This document shows positions 27,256-41,500 of a stretch of 64,000 bases of DNA, one piece after another. Within the stretch, counting starts at the first letter, position 1, and each line of letters opens with the position of its first letter. A program made the position numbers and the translations under genes. Below the pieces are notes generated by a model. It worked only from the letters and a program-made list of their open reading frames with translations. It made no database searches and was not told where the DNA came from. The stretch comes from Atherinomorus stipes. Taxonomy: Eukaryota > Chordata > Actinopteri > Atheriniformes > Atherinidae. The stretch lies in assembly GCA_023101725.1 (NCBI GenBank), contig JALJCO010003012.1:303001-367000 (forward strand). Direction: 5' to 3'.

Positions 27256-29361
27256 TTCACACCTGATCCCAAGCATATGCAGCCAGAGTGCATTCCCTCC
27301 ACCACGGAGTCACGTGTTGCATTTCCTTGTCAATGAACAATTTCATCCTTCATTACAAGTGATTAGTATAATTAGCGTGAATAAGCAGCCATTAATGAGA
27401 AGATGGGCTGCTTTTACTCCACCTGATACTGATCAGGATGCTTGAAATTGTGCAGCTCAAAATCACCACAAATAAAAGCTCCACCTGTGGTAAAACAAAG
27501 TGCAGCAACAGCTTTTTTTGTTTTCTTTTTTTTAGATCATAAATGTTGGTTAAAAATGCTTCCAGCATCCTCCAACATGTCCTCCAAGAGCTTCTCACCA
27601 CAACACTATGATGAGGCAAAAATAGAGCAGTGACGGCCGGCTCCATCTTTCAGAGATGGCCCCCGCCACCTATAATTCCCCTCTCTACCTGCCCGCTGCA
27701 GCACGAGTGTGTGTGAGGCCCCCCCCCCCTCTCCTGGGTAATTTGTTGTGTCAATACGGTCCTACTTACAGCTGACGGGCCCTTTCTGCCGCGGCGCTGG
27801 AAATGCAATTACAGGCAGCAAACATCTCCATTGTTATCACTGAAGGGTGCGACGCTCATCGCGGCCCCCTCTGCTACGGGGGGGCCGTTATTGATCACTA
27901 TCAGCTTTAAGGAGGGGATTACTAATGAAGCTATGTGAAAGCCTTTTGTAATCAGTAAAGTTAGCACGCATACGTGTGTGAGTGTGGCTTTATAAATGGA
28001 TGTGAAGGCAAACAGATTATGTGTGTTAGTGAATGTGGGCACCACTCTGCCAGTCTGGTGACAATAACTCATAGCTGATCATTTTGTTGTGCTCTGCTGC
28101 CTCTAGTGGTGCTTGGGTTAATTGCACTATTTATTCCTGTAAAACATCCTCAGTTTTGACAAGTAGACTCATCTCTGATTGTAATATAATCACAGTGTCC
28201 TCGGGTAGCCGCCTTATGATCATCTCATAATGCTGTGGAGGCTTTCAGTCTGCAGGGGGAACTAATGTGTGAGGCATGCTGCTGTCTCAGCCCAGCTGTG
28301 GAATGAAATAAAAATATTCCACCTTTGGCAGAAAATTACATGTTCCTTTAGGACCACATTGCGCATAATAAAAACTTGATGAGAAAATAGGCTTTTAGTG
28401 GATTTTAATTTCATATTTATATGAGAGTCATGATGGAAGTCCTTGTTTTTACCCTATCTAGGACTTTTGACTCTCCCAAAAAGAGCTACAGTGTGTATGC
28501 TAACTCATAACAACACAATACAGTAACTACTTTTATTTTCTAGGTACTTTTCCAGCTCTAAATCTGCTTCATGCTGGTACAAACATGGTGGAAACACATT
28601 ACCCCGCAAAGAGAGAGCTTCATTCCAGCACTTCACCGCTGCTCATGCACCCACAGCAGAATGAATGTAGCTCTGTGTTCACTGTTATTAAGTAACCTTA
28701 CTTCATCCTCGGCTTTTATCCCGTCACTCTGAGTCGAGCTGCTCTAATACCTTGCTTGTTTGGAAGTCTTTGAAGCAGAATAAGTTTTTTGTGGATTTTT
28801 TCTTTCTTTTTTTTTTTTTCCTTTGTCCCTGTTTGATGTGCGTGCATGTGCCTGTGGACAAATGATTCACTTCATTCCCTCCAGTCTTTGTTCTTCCTTT
28901 TTCATTTTCTCCTTCTTTTGATATTACTTCACCAACTGTTTTTGCATATTCATAAAACTCTTGCATTGTAATTTTTATATTTTGTACCCTCCAGGCGATG
29001 CTGAGACACTGCGAGGTGTTAGATTTGGAGGCACCGGTGTGCAATATTCTGTCATTATGTTGTAATTAGTCTTTTTCTTCTGAACTGAAATTACCTTGAT
29101 GTAGAAAACGTATTTACCAGACTTTATATGTCCGTTGGAGATCAAAACGTAGACTCGCTGCCTGTGAGATCTTTTTGCTAATGAAGGAAAGGCAGAGGGG
29201 AATTTAGAAAAAACTAAACTGCACTAATTTTCTACAGCTGGAGGAAAAAGTGTCCCATAAAGCAGGTTTGGATCCTAATGATGACAATGAAACTAGCTCT
29301 GTATGAGAGACACATTGATAAAAGCCACACTGTAAAAGTGTTGCATAGCATCACATATTTT
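27256..29361. other. Repeat-poor intergenic stretch with candidate enhancer sequence
   Basis: No exon recognised. 27,640-27,960 is complex, CpG-containing and dense in transcription-factor-like words (AATGCAATTACAGG, CCATTGTTATC, GGGATTACTAATGAAG, TTTTGTAATCAGTAAAG). A CT-poor A/T mix follows. Confidence 0.35.
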
Positions 29362-29744
29362 TAGGGGTGCGCAATAATTATTGGGCTGATCATTATCGTG
29401 CCGATAACAGGAAATTATTACGTCATTCCAATAAGTCCGATATCATGAAGACTTGTCCCCAAAACATATTGTTATAAATATATTGTGATTGGGGAAAGAA
29501 AGCTGCTGCTTTGCAGAGAAAACCCTAAGTTGTTCCAAACCACTTTCCCTCCCTATTTTAGACACGAGCTACCCCCTACAGTTGGAATTTTTAAAATCAG
29601 ATGTGCAGAAGTTGAAAATTCCAGTTTAAACCTTGAAAAGTCTTTTTGGTTCTGTTAAAAGTTTTGATGTCATGATTGTATGTGTGTTATCGGTTATCAG
29701 TGATCGATATCGGTTTAAAAAGTAAAAGTTATTGTGCATCCCTA
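29362..29744. mobile_element. hAT-type MITE, 383 bp
   Basis: Ends TAGGGGTGCGCAATAATTAT and, from the right, TAGGGATGCACAATAACTTT. Flanks CATATTTT/AATATTTT are a 7/8 target duplication. Contains one 160-bp unit (29,480-29,640) that is tandemly repeated at 59,705-60,100. Confidence 0.8.
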
Positions 29745-29889
29745 AATATTTTAATGTTTTTTTTATGTCTAATTAGACTTTTCATACAGATTTCATCATG
29801 TATAATGTTCTTCTTGTTTGTTTATTAAGTTGAAAATATTAAAATTTGAGGATCTGTTAATCTCAAAATTCTTTAAAAAAAAAAAACAA

Positions 29890-30110
29890 GCATGCCATTT
29901 ACTATCCAAAAGCTTTTCCAATTGATAGAGGGCGAATTCTAACTGAGAGGAACATGTTCAATAAACTGGCAATAAGAACTAATGCCAAACTCCACTGCAT
30001 TTCTTCTAGAGGTGTTCAGTTATGGAACAGCTGCAGCGATGAAATAAAAACATGTCAAACTGTAGGAAAATTTAAACAAATAATTAAATAAAATATAATA
30101 AAAATTAAAA
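29890..30110 (+). pseudogene. LINE reverse-transcriptase C-terminal relic
   Basis: A frame around 29,940-30,080 reads NKLAIRTNAKLHCISSRGVQ then LWNSCSDEIKTCQTVGKFKQ, the pattern at the end of L2/CR1-type ORF2 proteins, followed by an A-rich tail. Confidence 0.6.
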
Positions 30111-30558
30111 TGAATTAAAAAGAAAAAAAAAACTAAGCGTTGCAGCACATCCTGAAGGAGTAGTAATGGATTCAGATCTGGTCACTCTGTTTGAAGCATG
30201 ATGGTGCATAATCGTGCCCGAGACTCCGACTAGACAAAGTGAAATGGGATGTGCAGGCTTTGTAGAAACACTCAGACAAGCTGTGCAAACACTGACTGAT
30301 AGGTAGTCATGTGCAAAGAAACCATTTCCCACACCATGGCACTTCTACCGCCTCCAGCCTGGACTGTTGATTCAAGACAAGGGAGCTCCAAAAATGCTTA
30401 TCAAAGACCAAAACAACAAGATTGTGGAGATGAACAAGCAAAATTACATTTCTGAAATATCCCTGGAGCTTAGCCTTAGAGATGTGTGAAACCTCAGGAG
30501 AGAGCTCCAGGAGATCCTCAGCAGATCTGCCCAATCTCTGCCTTCACTGATCAACAAA

Positions 30559-31112
30559 ATACTGTATTTTCCGGACTATAGGTCACACTTTTTTTCATAG
30601 TTTGGCTGCTTGTGCGACTTATAATCCAGTGCGACTTATATATCAAAATATTAACATACTTCTAAGTGTTAATTCATATTGACTGACATGAGCCAAGGAG
30701 TAAACGTTCCCGTCTAATGTCACATTTTGGCGCTCTAGGGTTGTGACAACTATATTCTGCTCCAAGGGTAAAGATCCCTGAACGGCCTTATCTCAGCGTG
30801 AGGAGTTCATTTTGAACATGTGGCTGTGCTGCCCGGAACAAGTCCTCAAAAACCATGATTATCCTTCCTAATTATGACGTTTATGGTCATTTACAGGCAT
30901 TAACTTTGGAATCGGAGTGATTGGGATGTTTTAGCAGTAACAAATAGAATATGAAAAATCCAAAAATCACCCTACTTTGCTGTTATTTACAGAAAGTGAC
31001 CACGACTTATAGTCCAGCACGACTAATATATATGTTTTTGTCCTCTTCATGACACATTATTTGACTGGTGCGACTTATACTCCAAAGCAACTTATAGTCC
31101 AGAAAATATGGT
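30559..31112. mobile_element. MITE with ends TACTGTATTTTCCGGACTAT, about 554 bp
   Basis: The left end continues with GGTCACAC and CGACTTAT motifs. The right end is its diverged inverted repeat (GACTTATACTCCAAAGC, then TATAGTCCAGAAAATA). A widespread fish DNA element; superfamily uncertain. Confidence 0.75.
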
Positions 31113-32350
31113 GCTTTGTTTTTAAACCTGCCTCTTACATTATGTTTTGTTTTGTTTTTCACCCAAATTACAGTAAAGTGTAGAGACTGAGTGCTCCGTG
31201 GAGTACTCAAACCCACCTACAAATAATCCACTGAAATGACTTCTTTTTGCAGTGTTATATATATGATGGGAACATTAACTGAACCTCCTGACTTGGAGCT
31301 ATGCATGGTGACTGTGCTGGTAGAATATGTGAAAATGGTTTGTTAGATTTTAACCGCAGAGAAACAACCATCTCTCAAAACATCTTCCCAAATGAGCCAC
31401 TTTGTGATTCACTGACAATGTAAAGTGTCTCAGGGTTACAGTTTGCTACTTTCTGGTCAAGGATGTGTTTTCAGGATAGTGATGTTGCTTCTACACTCGA
31501 GCAGAGCTTTTAATGTGGCTCACATGATTGACAAGTAGCAACAAAACCTCCCCTGGACCTCTTAGTTCCTGCTGTGGGTTGTGGTACTCAGAGCACTAAT
31601 CCTCCAACACAATTTCAAACACTGCTTATGGCCTGCTGACACCAAGGAAGGAAGCCAGATAATTGGATTGAGATTATTTTTTTAAAAAGTGAACTGGAGA
31701 TAAAATGCTTAAGAGGCTATGAAGGGGGGGAGAAGCTATTGAGTTTTGGTTTATTGGAAAACTGAGACTTATTTAGCTGAAAACCTTCCTGGAAACCTTC
31801 CTTTAAAGAGCCACAGCTGTTATTATAGCATGAACCTTTCTGAAGCACACTGTTTCAGGTTTGCTGACCACAGCTGTCATAAATTTATTTCATTTGCCAC
31901 TATCTTGAATAACATAGTGACAGATAAAAGTGAGCGAACAATAGAGAACCCTGCTGTAAATATTCTTGGTGAGTTTGCCCTTTTCATATTAGACACGATC
32001 GAGTAGCTCCTTCTCGGGGAGCTTGTCAGCTCGGCTTGTTCAGAGCTAATGCTGCATAAATAAATCTAACCGGTAATTGGAAAAAAAGTGGTTTGCAAAT
32101 TCTCATATTTGCTATTTGAGCCTTGTGAAGCATGACCAATGATCTATTATTTGGTCCTTTGAGACCAATCACTTTGCAAGGCTGAATTCCACATATAATT
32201 ATTCCGATCTATATTTAAGTCATGAATTCCCTTTTAGCTCCTGACTTGCAGCTTACACTCACACTGATAGAATCTGATGCTGCTTTGCTTTAAAACTCAT
32301 GGAACAGTTAGGAAAGCTGAGCAGGGAGTAGGAACGTGAAGAGTATAAAG
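31113..32350. other. Unassigned intergenic sequence
   Basis: Nothing recognised apart from short A/T-rich runs. Confidence 0.45.
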
Positions 32351-32671
32351 GCAGGTGCAAGGATACAAAAAAATCACGGTTCGATACTTTAGTGTCACGG
32401 TTGAAATTTCAGACCTTTTTTTTTAACCGTTGTGCTATTTTTCACAAAAGCTTACCATCAGGTTCACTAAATATGAAAACCAAAGTAGCTCCAAAAGCCA
32501 GAGTAGTTGAACACAGATCCAGTTTTCAACACAGAGCTCATCGTCAGAACACAAGCTGATAAAATAAATAAAAAATTCTGTATTGTTCGGTATTCGATAC
32601 ATGGTGGTCACAGTTCGAAACACACCCGTATTGAACGGTTCAATACAAATACATGTACTGTTGCACCCCTA
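32351..32671. mobile_element. Degraded hAT-type MITE, about 321 bp
   Basis: Right end CTGTTGCACCCCTAG; left end CAGGTGCAAGGATAC is a diverged inverted partner. Sub-terminal CACGGTTCGATAC / GTATTCGATAC motifs are inverted. The target duplication is unclear. Confidence 0.6.
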
Positions 32672-32872
32672 GTTTTAAGGGTGATAAGAAAATGAAATAT
32701 TAGAAAAACTAAACTAATAAGAAACTAAAACCTTATGGCCGGATGCAGTTACTCAACTCCAGCCTTTGAGGGCAACCGTCCTGCAGATTTTAGATGTTTC
32801 CCTGGTTCAGTTATAAGCTGTTGGACCCATTTCATTTGAATCAAGTGTGTCGGAGCAGGGAAGCATCTAAAA

Positions 32873-33292
32873 CACGGTTACTCAATTCAGTCCAACGAGG
32901 GCCGCAATCCAGCTCATTTAAAAGTGTGATTTAACTATTCATTTTGTATCTATTGATGCGATTTGGTGGTAAGTTTATTTATTTACTTATTTAGAAAATT
33001 CTGTTGTCTAGTTAGGTATAGGCTGGAATCCATTCACGCTACTGTGATCATGTGTCTGGGTAATCCCATGTGGGATGGGTCCTTGGGTCACAGACACGGA
33101 AATAAACAAATTCATTCATTCATTCCAGCAGGTTAATTTCATCTCTCTCTGCTCTAACACACCTGACTCAAATTAAGTAGATCCAATAGCCAATCAAGCT
33201 CCGCACAATGACTCATTAACTTGTATTGGAGCACAGGGACATGGAAAACCTGCTGGATTGTGGCCCTCGTAGGACCGAATTGGGTAACCCTG
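32873..33292. mobile_element. hAT-type MITE, 420 bp, nested in a related element
   Basis: Ends CACGGTTACTCAATTC and, from the right, CAGGGTTACCCAATTC. Perfect 8-bp target duplication ATCTAAAA at 32865-32872 and 33293-33300. The sequences immediately outside (from 32,745 and to about 33,320) look like the two halves of a similar older element. Confidence 0.85.
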
Positions 33293-33300
33293 ATCTAAAA

Positions 33301-34878
33301 CCTGTAGAATAGCAGCCCTGGCTTGCTCTGTTCCTACAGGGAACCAGCAGATGGCAGATTTAGTCCTGTAGTTTCCTAGTTTGACCACTTGAGGTCATTG
33401 TTGGCCAGTTTTCTTTTCACATGTCTGTTCAGTCTGATCACCGCTCCAAGTTCCACGTTAAACCTTTCAAACAAGCTCAGTATGTTACTGAAGGCAGCAC
33501 TGTTTGTTTTGGCATAGAGGGCGGCATAAAAAGAAAAGGAATAAAAAGCTGCAGTAAAATCAAGAGAAATATAACAGCCACTCAAATCGTTTAAACCTTA
33601 GGGAGGGGGGAAACAAAACCTGAAGCTTGAGATAAAATATATTTGCTCTGAATTCATCACTTTCATCCCATCCCTGTACTTTTTGGGGGAAAAATAATTC
33701 TCCTTCATCCTTCTTGTCATTATAAAGTATGTGCAACAAAACACCTAATATGACTTTTACACCCCAGTAGTCACCTTTCCTGCCAGTGCTTTCCATGTGA
33801 AAGGATTTGTTAGCACTTCATTAACCAGAAATTGGGAATCGTCTCTGTGGCTTTCGCGTAATAGGCTTTGTGAATTTCTGTGGTTGTCCAGGGACAAAAG
33901 CGTCCCCAGACCACATCTTCTCAAACAAGACTGTAACACTTAATTATCAAACACCATGAAGAACAATGTGTCTTTTATTATAGCACGCCAAACTGAAAAC
34001 TACACTTACGCTGATTGAATATAACTTTTATAGATGATTTAAAGTTGTAAATGTGAACTGAATTACTGAGCAGCTAATTGTGTCTGTCTGCACATTTCAG
34101 GTGACCAGGTTCTGCAATTTGGAAAGCTGGTGAGCACATCCAATACCTTTGAGCCCACTGCTCCAGGAAACCCTAGGAAGGCTGTAACCGTGACGACAGA
34201 CCAACCTCTGCTCTGGAGCATGGCCATTCAGAAGAAAGGGGAATAACATCAATCCTCTGAAACCAACATGCTTGCACATGTAATACTTAAATGTGTTATT
34301 TACACTTTGAGGTGGAAGAGTATAAAGGAGAAAGCACATCACTTATACAGGGCCAAAATACTGATAAAATTAAGTGTTTTGATTATTTTTATAAGTATAA
34401 TTTGTCAGTTATTTTAATCAGCTCAGATGAAACGGGGGTAATTATATATATACAGCAACTGCTGACCCTGATTTAATCATCCTCTCCTTTAGTGAAAGGA
34501 TTCTTGCATTGTAGCTTCCAGTATGTGCCTTTAACATCCAAGTTCCTGCTTAATCACCTGCAATTGTTAATCATGTACGTAACTGCTGCAGAAAACAAAC
34601 AGTGCCTAATTTCATCAAGTACCTGTGCCTTGTGACTGCTATTTTTTTACATATCTAAAAGATTAAGAGCAAGAACCAAACTTTACACATACTGTAGTAA
34701 TTTGTGTAGAAAAGATGAGTCAGTCCTTGGGTCTCCACATGTTTTATTTACACCATGAAATATAAATTTTGAGCACAGAATGTAAAAATGGCATCCTTTC
34801 AGTCCCTCGACACTCCAGTCCAACAAAAAAACTTTGCACCGTCTTTCCAGCGATATTGAAGCACGAGTTCCACGAAAT
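33301..34878. other. Downstream flank of sec61g, unassigned
   Basis: Contains the 3' UTR of sec61g (34,720-34,878) and otherwise no recognised gene. A possible exon-like open stretch at 34,101-34,246 on the plus strand is discussed among the findings. Confidence 0.4.
34743..34748 (-). terminator. Candidate sec61g poly(A) signal AATAAA
   Basis: The hexamer AATAAA on the minus strand lies about 130 nt after the sec61g stop codon, at a plausible distance for a short 3' UTR. No other canonical hexamer lies between it and the stop that I could see. Confidence 0.55.
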
Positions 34879-36248
<1,370 letters not shown>

Positions 36249-36521
36249 TTATCATTACACTTTCTCAAAATCTTTTTCTCCTTCCCCATTAAATGTTAAC
36301 AACTACATCGAGACAAATACGAAGTTAAGGTTAATAAGACATGTTTTTAAAGACATCAACTGTTTCTTTGCTTAGCTAACGCTGTCCTCCTGTAAGCTAG
36401 TTGTCACGTCGACACAACACTCAAATAACCAAGGAATAAGAGTAAAGAAAACTTTAAAGGTTTAAATATAATTAATACGACATGTTTCACACGTCGATTT
36501 AAAATAAATACTTAAAATTAC

Positions 36522-36600
36522 CTGGTAGCTTTTCTACTTCCGACGACACGTTAAGTCAGGAGACAGAGGAAAGTGGGCCACGTAGCCTTTACACTGCTCA
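36522..36600 (-). other. sec61g: sec61g non-coding leader exon (5' UTR)
   Basis: On the minus strand a clean donor (CCAG|GTAATT) ends an exon at 36522. The sequence upstream is the only CpG-bearing, promoter-like stretch near the gene. The coding exon has an acceptor only 7 nt before its ATG, so an upstream leader exon is required. The 5' limit at 36600 is a guess. Confidence 0.6.
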
Positions 36601-36655
36601 GTAATGAGAGAGGAAAGCGGAGAGCTGACGTAGACTTAGAATGCGCATGCGTGAA
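36574..36655 (-). promoter_or_regulatory. sec61g: sec61g promoter with NRF1-type site and two ACGT-core boxes
   Basis: A perfect NRF1-type palindrome (TGCGCATGCG) lies at 36642-36651. A CRE/ATF-like TGACGTAG lies at 36626-36633. A TACGTGG core, resembling XBP1/ATF6 unfolded-protein-response elements, is read on the minus strand at about 36578-36585. There is no TATA box, as expected for a housekeeping gene. SEC61 genes are known UPR targets; function of these particular sites is inference. Confidence 0.45.
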
Positions 36656-38592
36656 ACTCTTTACACCTATTTCTTTGAACTGTCTAGGCTGGCACCTGCA
36701 GGCAAGGAGGTTTCATTACAGTAACAGGTATTCAACTTCACAAAAAAATTACTTCATAGGTTATAAATACAGATTCTGAAAAATCGAAAGAAGTGGGGGA
36801 GGTTCTAGTAAGCTAAAGATATTAGAGACTACTCAAATGCACATTTCCATTCTTGTGATAATCTCTTCTATCATGCATTAGCTTGTACAATACTTCTGTT
36901 ATAATGTAATTATGCATTTTCATGTTTAAAAAATAGATACAGACATAAAAGGCCTATAATATGTCTGGTAATGGTATAATTATCTTATGGAAAAATAGCC
37001 ACAATTGTTGAGAACTAAAAAGCAAACACTTTTTTTTATTTTTAAGCACAACTTTTAATGTGAGGAAATTATGAAAAATATCTTAAATGTGCTTTAAGAC
37101 AGAGGCCATCTGTCCCGAGTTCACATTAGAATCTGTAACATGATGATTACTGACAAATCCCTCGTGGAATTACTCAAAACAAAGGAGTGGAAGCAAGCCT
37201 TTGTCAGACAGCTGTAGAATTATGCAGATTGTCTAAAAAATAATTCAATTAAAGAAGAAATTCTAAAGAGTACAAAACCAGCTCATGATGACTTAATACT
37301 TACACAGACTCTTTTGACTTTCGGTATGTTAGCTGGTTAGGTATTGTTAGGTAAACCATAACAGCCATGCATCTTGCTCATGCCACATTCCTTAGGCAAT
37401 AAATACTCTCTCACGTGGTTTAGCTTAAGATTAGAAGTTTCCAACTCCCACATTTTCGCTTCATTTTCTTTCTCTATTATGCTTGCACCATAGCGTGCCA
37501 GGAGCAGGATGTCATGTGGGTTACTTTAATCAATCAACCATAGGGTCACTGATCTATTTGGGTGGCTTTGGCCCTTAAGACTTTAAGACCACCCCCCCAC
37601 CCACCCCTGCTTTTTTTTCTTCTACTGTAAGTATTGTGTCCAACTCATGCGGGTAATGCATCTTTTCTTAATGTGGATCAGTCAAGCCTATTGGCGCTAT
37701 CTCCATATACTCAGTGGTCAGTCACAAACAAGTCAAACACCACATTATTATAGGTTTAATATCTGCATGATGTCATGTCATTACACAACATACTTCAAAT
37801 CTCTTTAAAAAAAAAAAAAAAAGGTTTGCTCACTCTTTGGAGCCACATTATGATTACAAAGAAACTTCATGTTGTTGCAGTTTGTTCTCTCAGTACAGCC
37901 ACATATAACTAATAAAATTAATAAATTAGAGGGCTAATGTCAGATGTGCAACAGTGATAATATGTTTGAATCTGTTCTAAAAACTGTCATGTGGAGGATC
38001 ATAAACTGCATCCACTTCATGCTCAGAAACCTCATCTGCATTTTCATAGCGAATCCAGCCTGATCCGGTGCAAGGGAGGAAGAGGTTCACTGCCAAAAAA
38101 TATGCTCTGATCATGAACTTGCAAAGTGAAAGTCTTTCACATGCATGAAAGATTTTGACACCTAAGTTCATTTTTATCCGAAGCAAAACCACTTTTCTGA
38201 CAAATGCTGAAGACGGAGAACCATCTGAACAAAGAATGACCTCATCAGTCATTAAATAGTCTATAAAAGGACAATAAGTAAAATGATTTCTTTTCACGTT
38301 ATCAAATTCTATTAATAAACAGGCAACATTTTAATCAGCAATTCTTAAAAATGCTTTTACACAATAAGAAGAAATAATCATGCAGGTTGTTGGTACTATT
38401 TGACCACAACATATGATTTGTCCTTGACAGCACATTAAAAAAAGGTAAACTTTGGAGCAGTCCAGTTACATTTTGGACAATACTGCACTCTGAGTCATGA
38501 AATACAGGATTTTTACAGAACACTGATGGAGCTATAAAAGTGCGCAACAGTGCAGAGAGGACAGTGTCTTTCATTGCACAGTTAATTTGCCT
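36656..38592. other. Intergenic between sec61g promoter and RDH copy 1 stop
   Basis: The rightmost few hundred bases are probably the RDH copy 1 3' UTR, with an ATTAAA-type signal possible near 38,330. No other feature recognised. Confidence 0.4.
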
Positions 38593-41500
38593 TCACTGCC
38601 AAGAGATGCCAAGCATGTTGCAGCTGACCTCCCACAGCTTCTGAGCCAAGTCATCATCAGCAGCGGCCCGCGAGCACCTTGCAGGGGCACAGTCGCTAAA
38701 CACAGACAAGGAGAGAAATCAGTTTTTTGTGACTGTTAAAAGAGGAAAAAAAAGAAAAGTGAATGCTCAAACAGCTGACAGAAATCCCAAGCAGCTCTTG
38801 TAAGCACTGATTGGCTGAGCGTTACCTGAAGTACCCTCCACTCAGACTCTCCAGGCCTGGCTCCACAGCACAGTAGATGGTGGTCTGTGCTCCCTCCACT
38901 GTTGTCTTCGTAAAAATCCTGAAGATCTTTACAGCCACCTGGATGCACTGGTGCTGGTGCCTCCACAGGTCAGACTGTACCACCCCCGGGTGTAGGGAGA
39001 ACACACTCACCCCAGTGCCTGCAACACATACAAACATACACACTTATAAAAACATCTACAAAAACATGCCTTTGTGCACAGACATGAAAACTTGATAGGA
39101 CTTTTCACTTTCTGAATATAAGACACTTTTCTGGCTCACATTTTTTGGAAAAAATTCAACTCAACTTTATTTGTAGAGTACTTTAACACAACAAAAGCTG
39201 AAACAAAGTGCTAAACACAAAGCATAAATCACTTTTAAGACAGCAAAAACACAAAATACAATTAAAAAAAATAAAATCAATAAAGAGGACAATACAAAAA
39301 AAGAAAAACAATTAAATCAGAAGTCTTATGCTGGGTCGAAGGTCATGCATGAGAAGTAGTTTTCAAATGGGCTTTAAAGGTGATAGTTACAAGTTGAGCT
39401 CCTCCCCGCCAGTAGGTGGCGTGCTAACACTCGCTTCCTTAATTACCATTAGTTTCACAGGGTGAAGTAATGGTAGAAACTGGACTTCTGCCCACTAGGT
39501 TGGTTTTAGCATGGTTTTTATGTTGGTTTTTTTTTGTGTTTGTGTGTGTTTTTAACTTGTTTTTCTTGAATAAAGTTTTTATCGTTTTACCACTACCTGC
39601 TGGCGATGCATCTTTTTTCTCCCCCTCCTCCAGCAGTCACCGGTATCAAAAAGAACCACCCTTGTGACATTAGCCATGTTACAGAACTAGCTAACTGTTA
39701 ATTAGCATGAACAAATGTTTAACTTACATGACCAGGAGGAAAGCAGCCACCTCCACAAGGCGTTTGAGCCCCTTTGCTACTAGGGCTGCAATAATTAGTC
39801 GATTAATTGACTAACTTTGACATAAATAAACACACACACTACCAGTCAAAAGTTTGTTTTCCCATTAGATTCAAAGAGAAAGTGTCCAAACTTTTGACTG
39901 GTACTGTAAATATGCATGATCCAATTATTGCATGATCCAATTAGTCGACTAATTGACAACATAAATTAATTGGTGACTGATCGATCATCAAAATAATAGT
40001 TTGTGACAGCCCTATTTGCTACCATCACCCTCATCCTGCCTCTTCTTTTGTCTGCTTGAATTTGAGAAGTAAGGCAAGGAAGATGCTATTTATTTTTTTT
40101 TAAAGGATTTTTTTGGGCTCTAGTGGCCTTTATATCAGTATATTGACAGGGGAGAGAGAGGGGGTCAGAGCGTAGGGTCCCATGCCGGGAGTTGAACCTG
40201 GACCGGCTGTGCTGAGGACCTTTAGCATCTATACATGGGGCGGCTGCTCAACCAGTTCAACTAAACACTGCCCAGGAAGATGATACTTCTGTAGCAATCA
40301 AGATAGCAACTCCAGAGCTAATGCTAATGGAAAAGAACCCTGACATTGACAATTATTGATTAGATATAAATATTTATATATTTTGGACCTGTCAAATCTG
40401 ATGAAACAATTATTTATAAGATACAAAAATTTGGGAGGTAAAATTAATAATTGTATTCTGCACCCCTCTGGCTGTTTTGTGAATGTTTTTTTTTTTAAGT
40501 TGTAGCTATCACCTTTAAAATTGGACAATGATGATACTTCTCTAACTGCAGGAGCAAAATGAGCAGCACAAGTTCTTCTAATTACATGTTTGACATCAAG
40601 TCTCCAAGCAAAACCCCAGCACACAACACGAATGTGTGCATGTTTGTTTCCTGAAAACTTTTCCTCACCTTCTAACCTCTTGGCAAGAGAACGTGCAAAG
40701 AGAACATTAGCCAGTTTGCTCTGTCCGTAGGCCTTCATGGTATCATAACTCCTCTCACTGTTAATGTCATCCAGCCGAAGCCCGGTCCAGGTGTGGGCCA
40801 CAGACGCCACGACAACGATACGAGCCGGAGCTGAGCGCTTGATGAGATCAAGCAGCAGGTAGGTCAAGAGAACATGACCTGAAAGACATGAAACAAGAAA
40901 CATAATGCCACTGCCTCGACAGCTGAATATCTTCAGTTTTAGGATGAACCACATCATTCTAATGCCAACGTGTCTTGAGGCAGAAAGCTTAGATAATCAA
41001 CTGCATGTATGCCTGCGGATATAGTATACACTCATGTCCTTCTTACTTCATACAAACAGAGACACTGGAAACACCTTGTAGAGAATCATTTCTGCCATGC
41101 ACACACACTCACAGTACCATTGTTCTAAAAGTTGGCATGTTTGCGGACTGACGGTGGCTTTGTGTTCTCACAATTGTTCTCCATTTCCTGTTTTACTTAA
41201 ACATCTTCACTATGTGAAGTTCAAATGCACATATGCATAGGATGTTTGTGCAAGCAAGAAGGAATGTGAACGAGTCTCTGTGGGCGCATCTGGATGTCCA
41301 TATGTGTGTGGGCGACTGTGTTGGAGCGCAGAGCGTTCAAACTGACAGCCTGTGACAAAAATAACGCGGTGCGGAAACATCATCTGGAAGAAGTCACGGT
41401 CTAATACAGGTGAAAACACTGACAGCTTGGCGAAAGAACTGCAGTTTATTTCCGAGTTGACGTTTTAGTTGTACAGATACAAACAATTCTGTAAATCAGG

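Noticed and set aside
30307..30534. 75-codon minus-strand frame and a plus-strand counterpart ending near 30,460
   Set aside because: Looked protein-like at first (charged and hydrophobic mix), but no family recognised, no splice sites, and it lies next to LINE and MITE relics; most likely repeat-derived.
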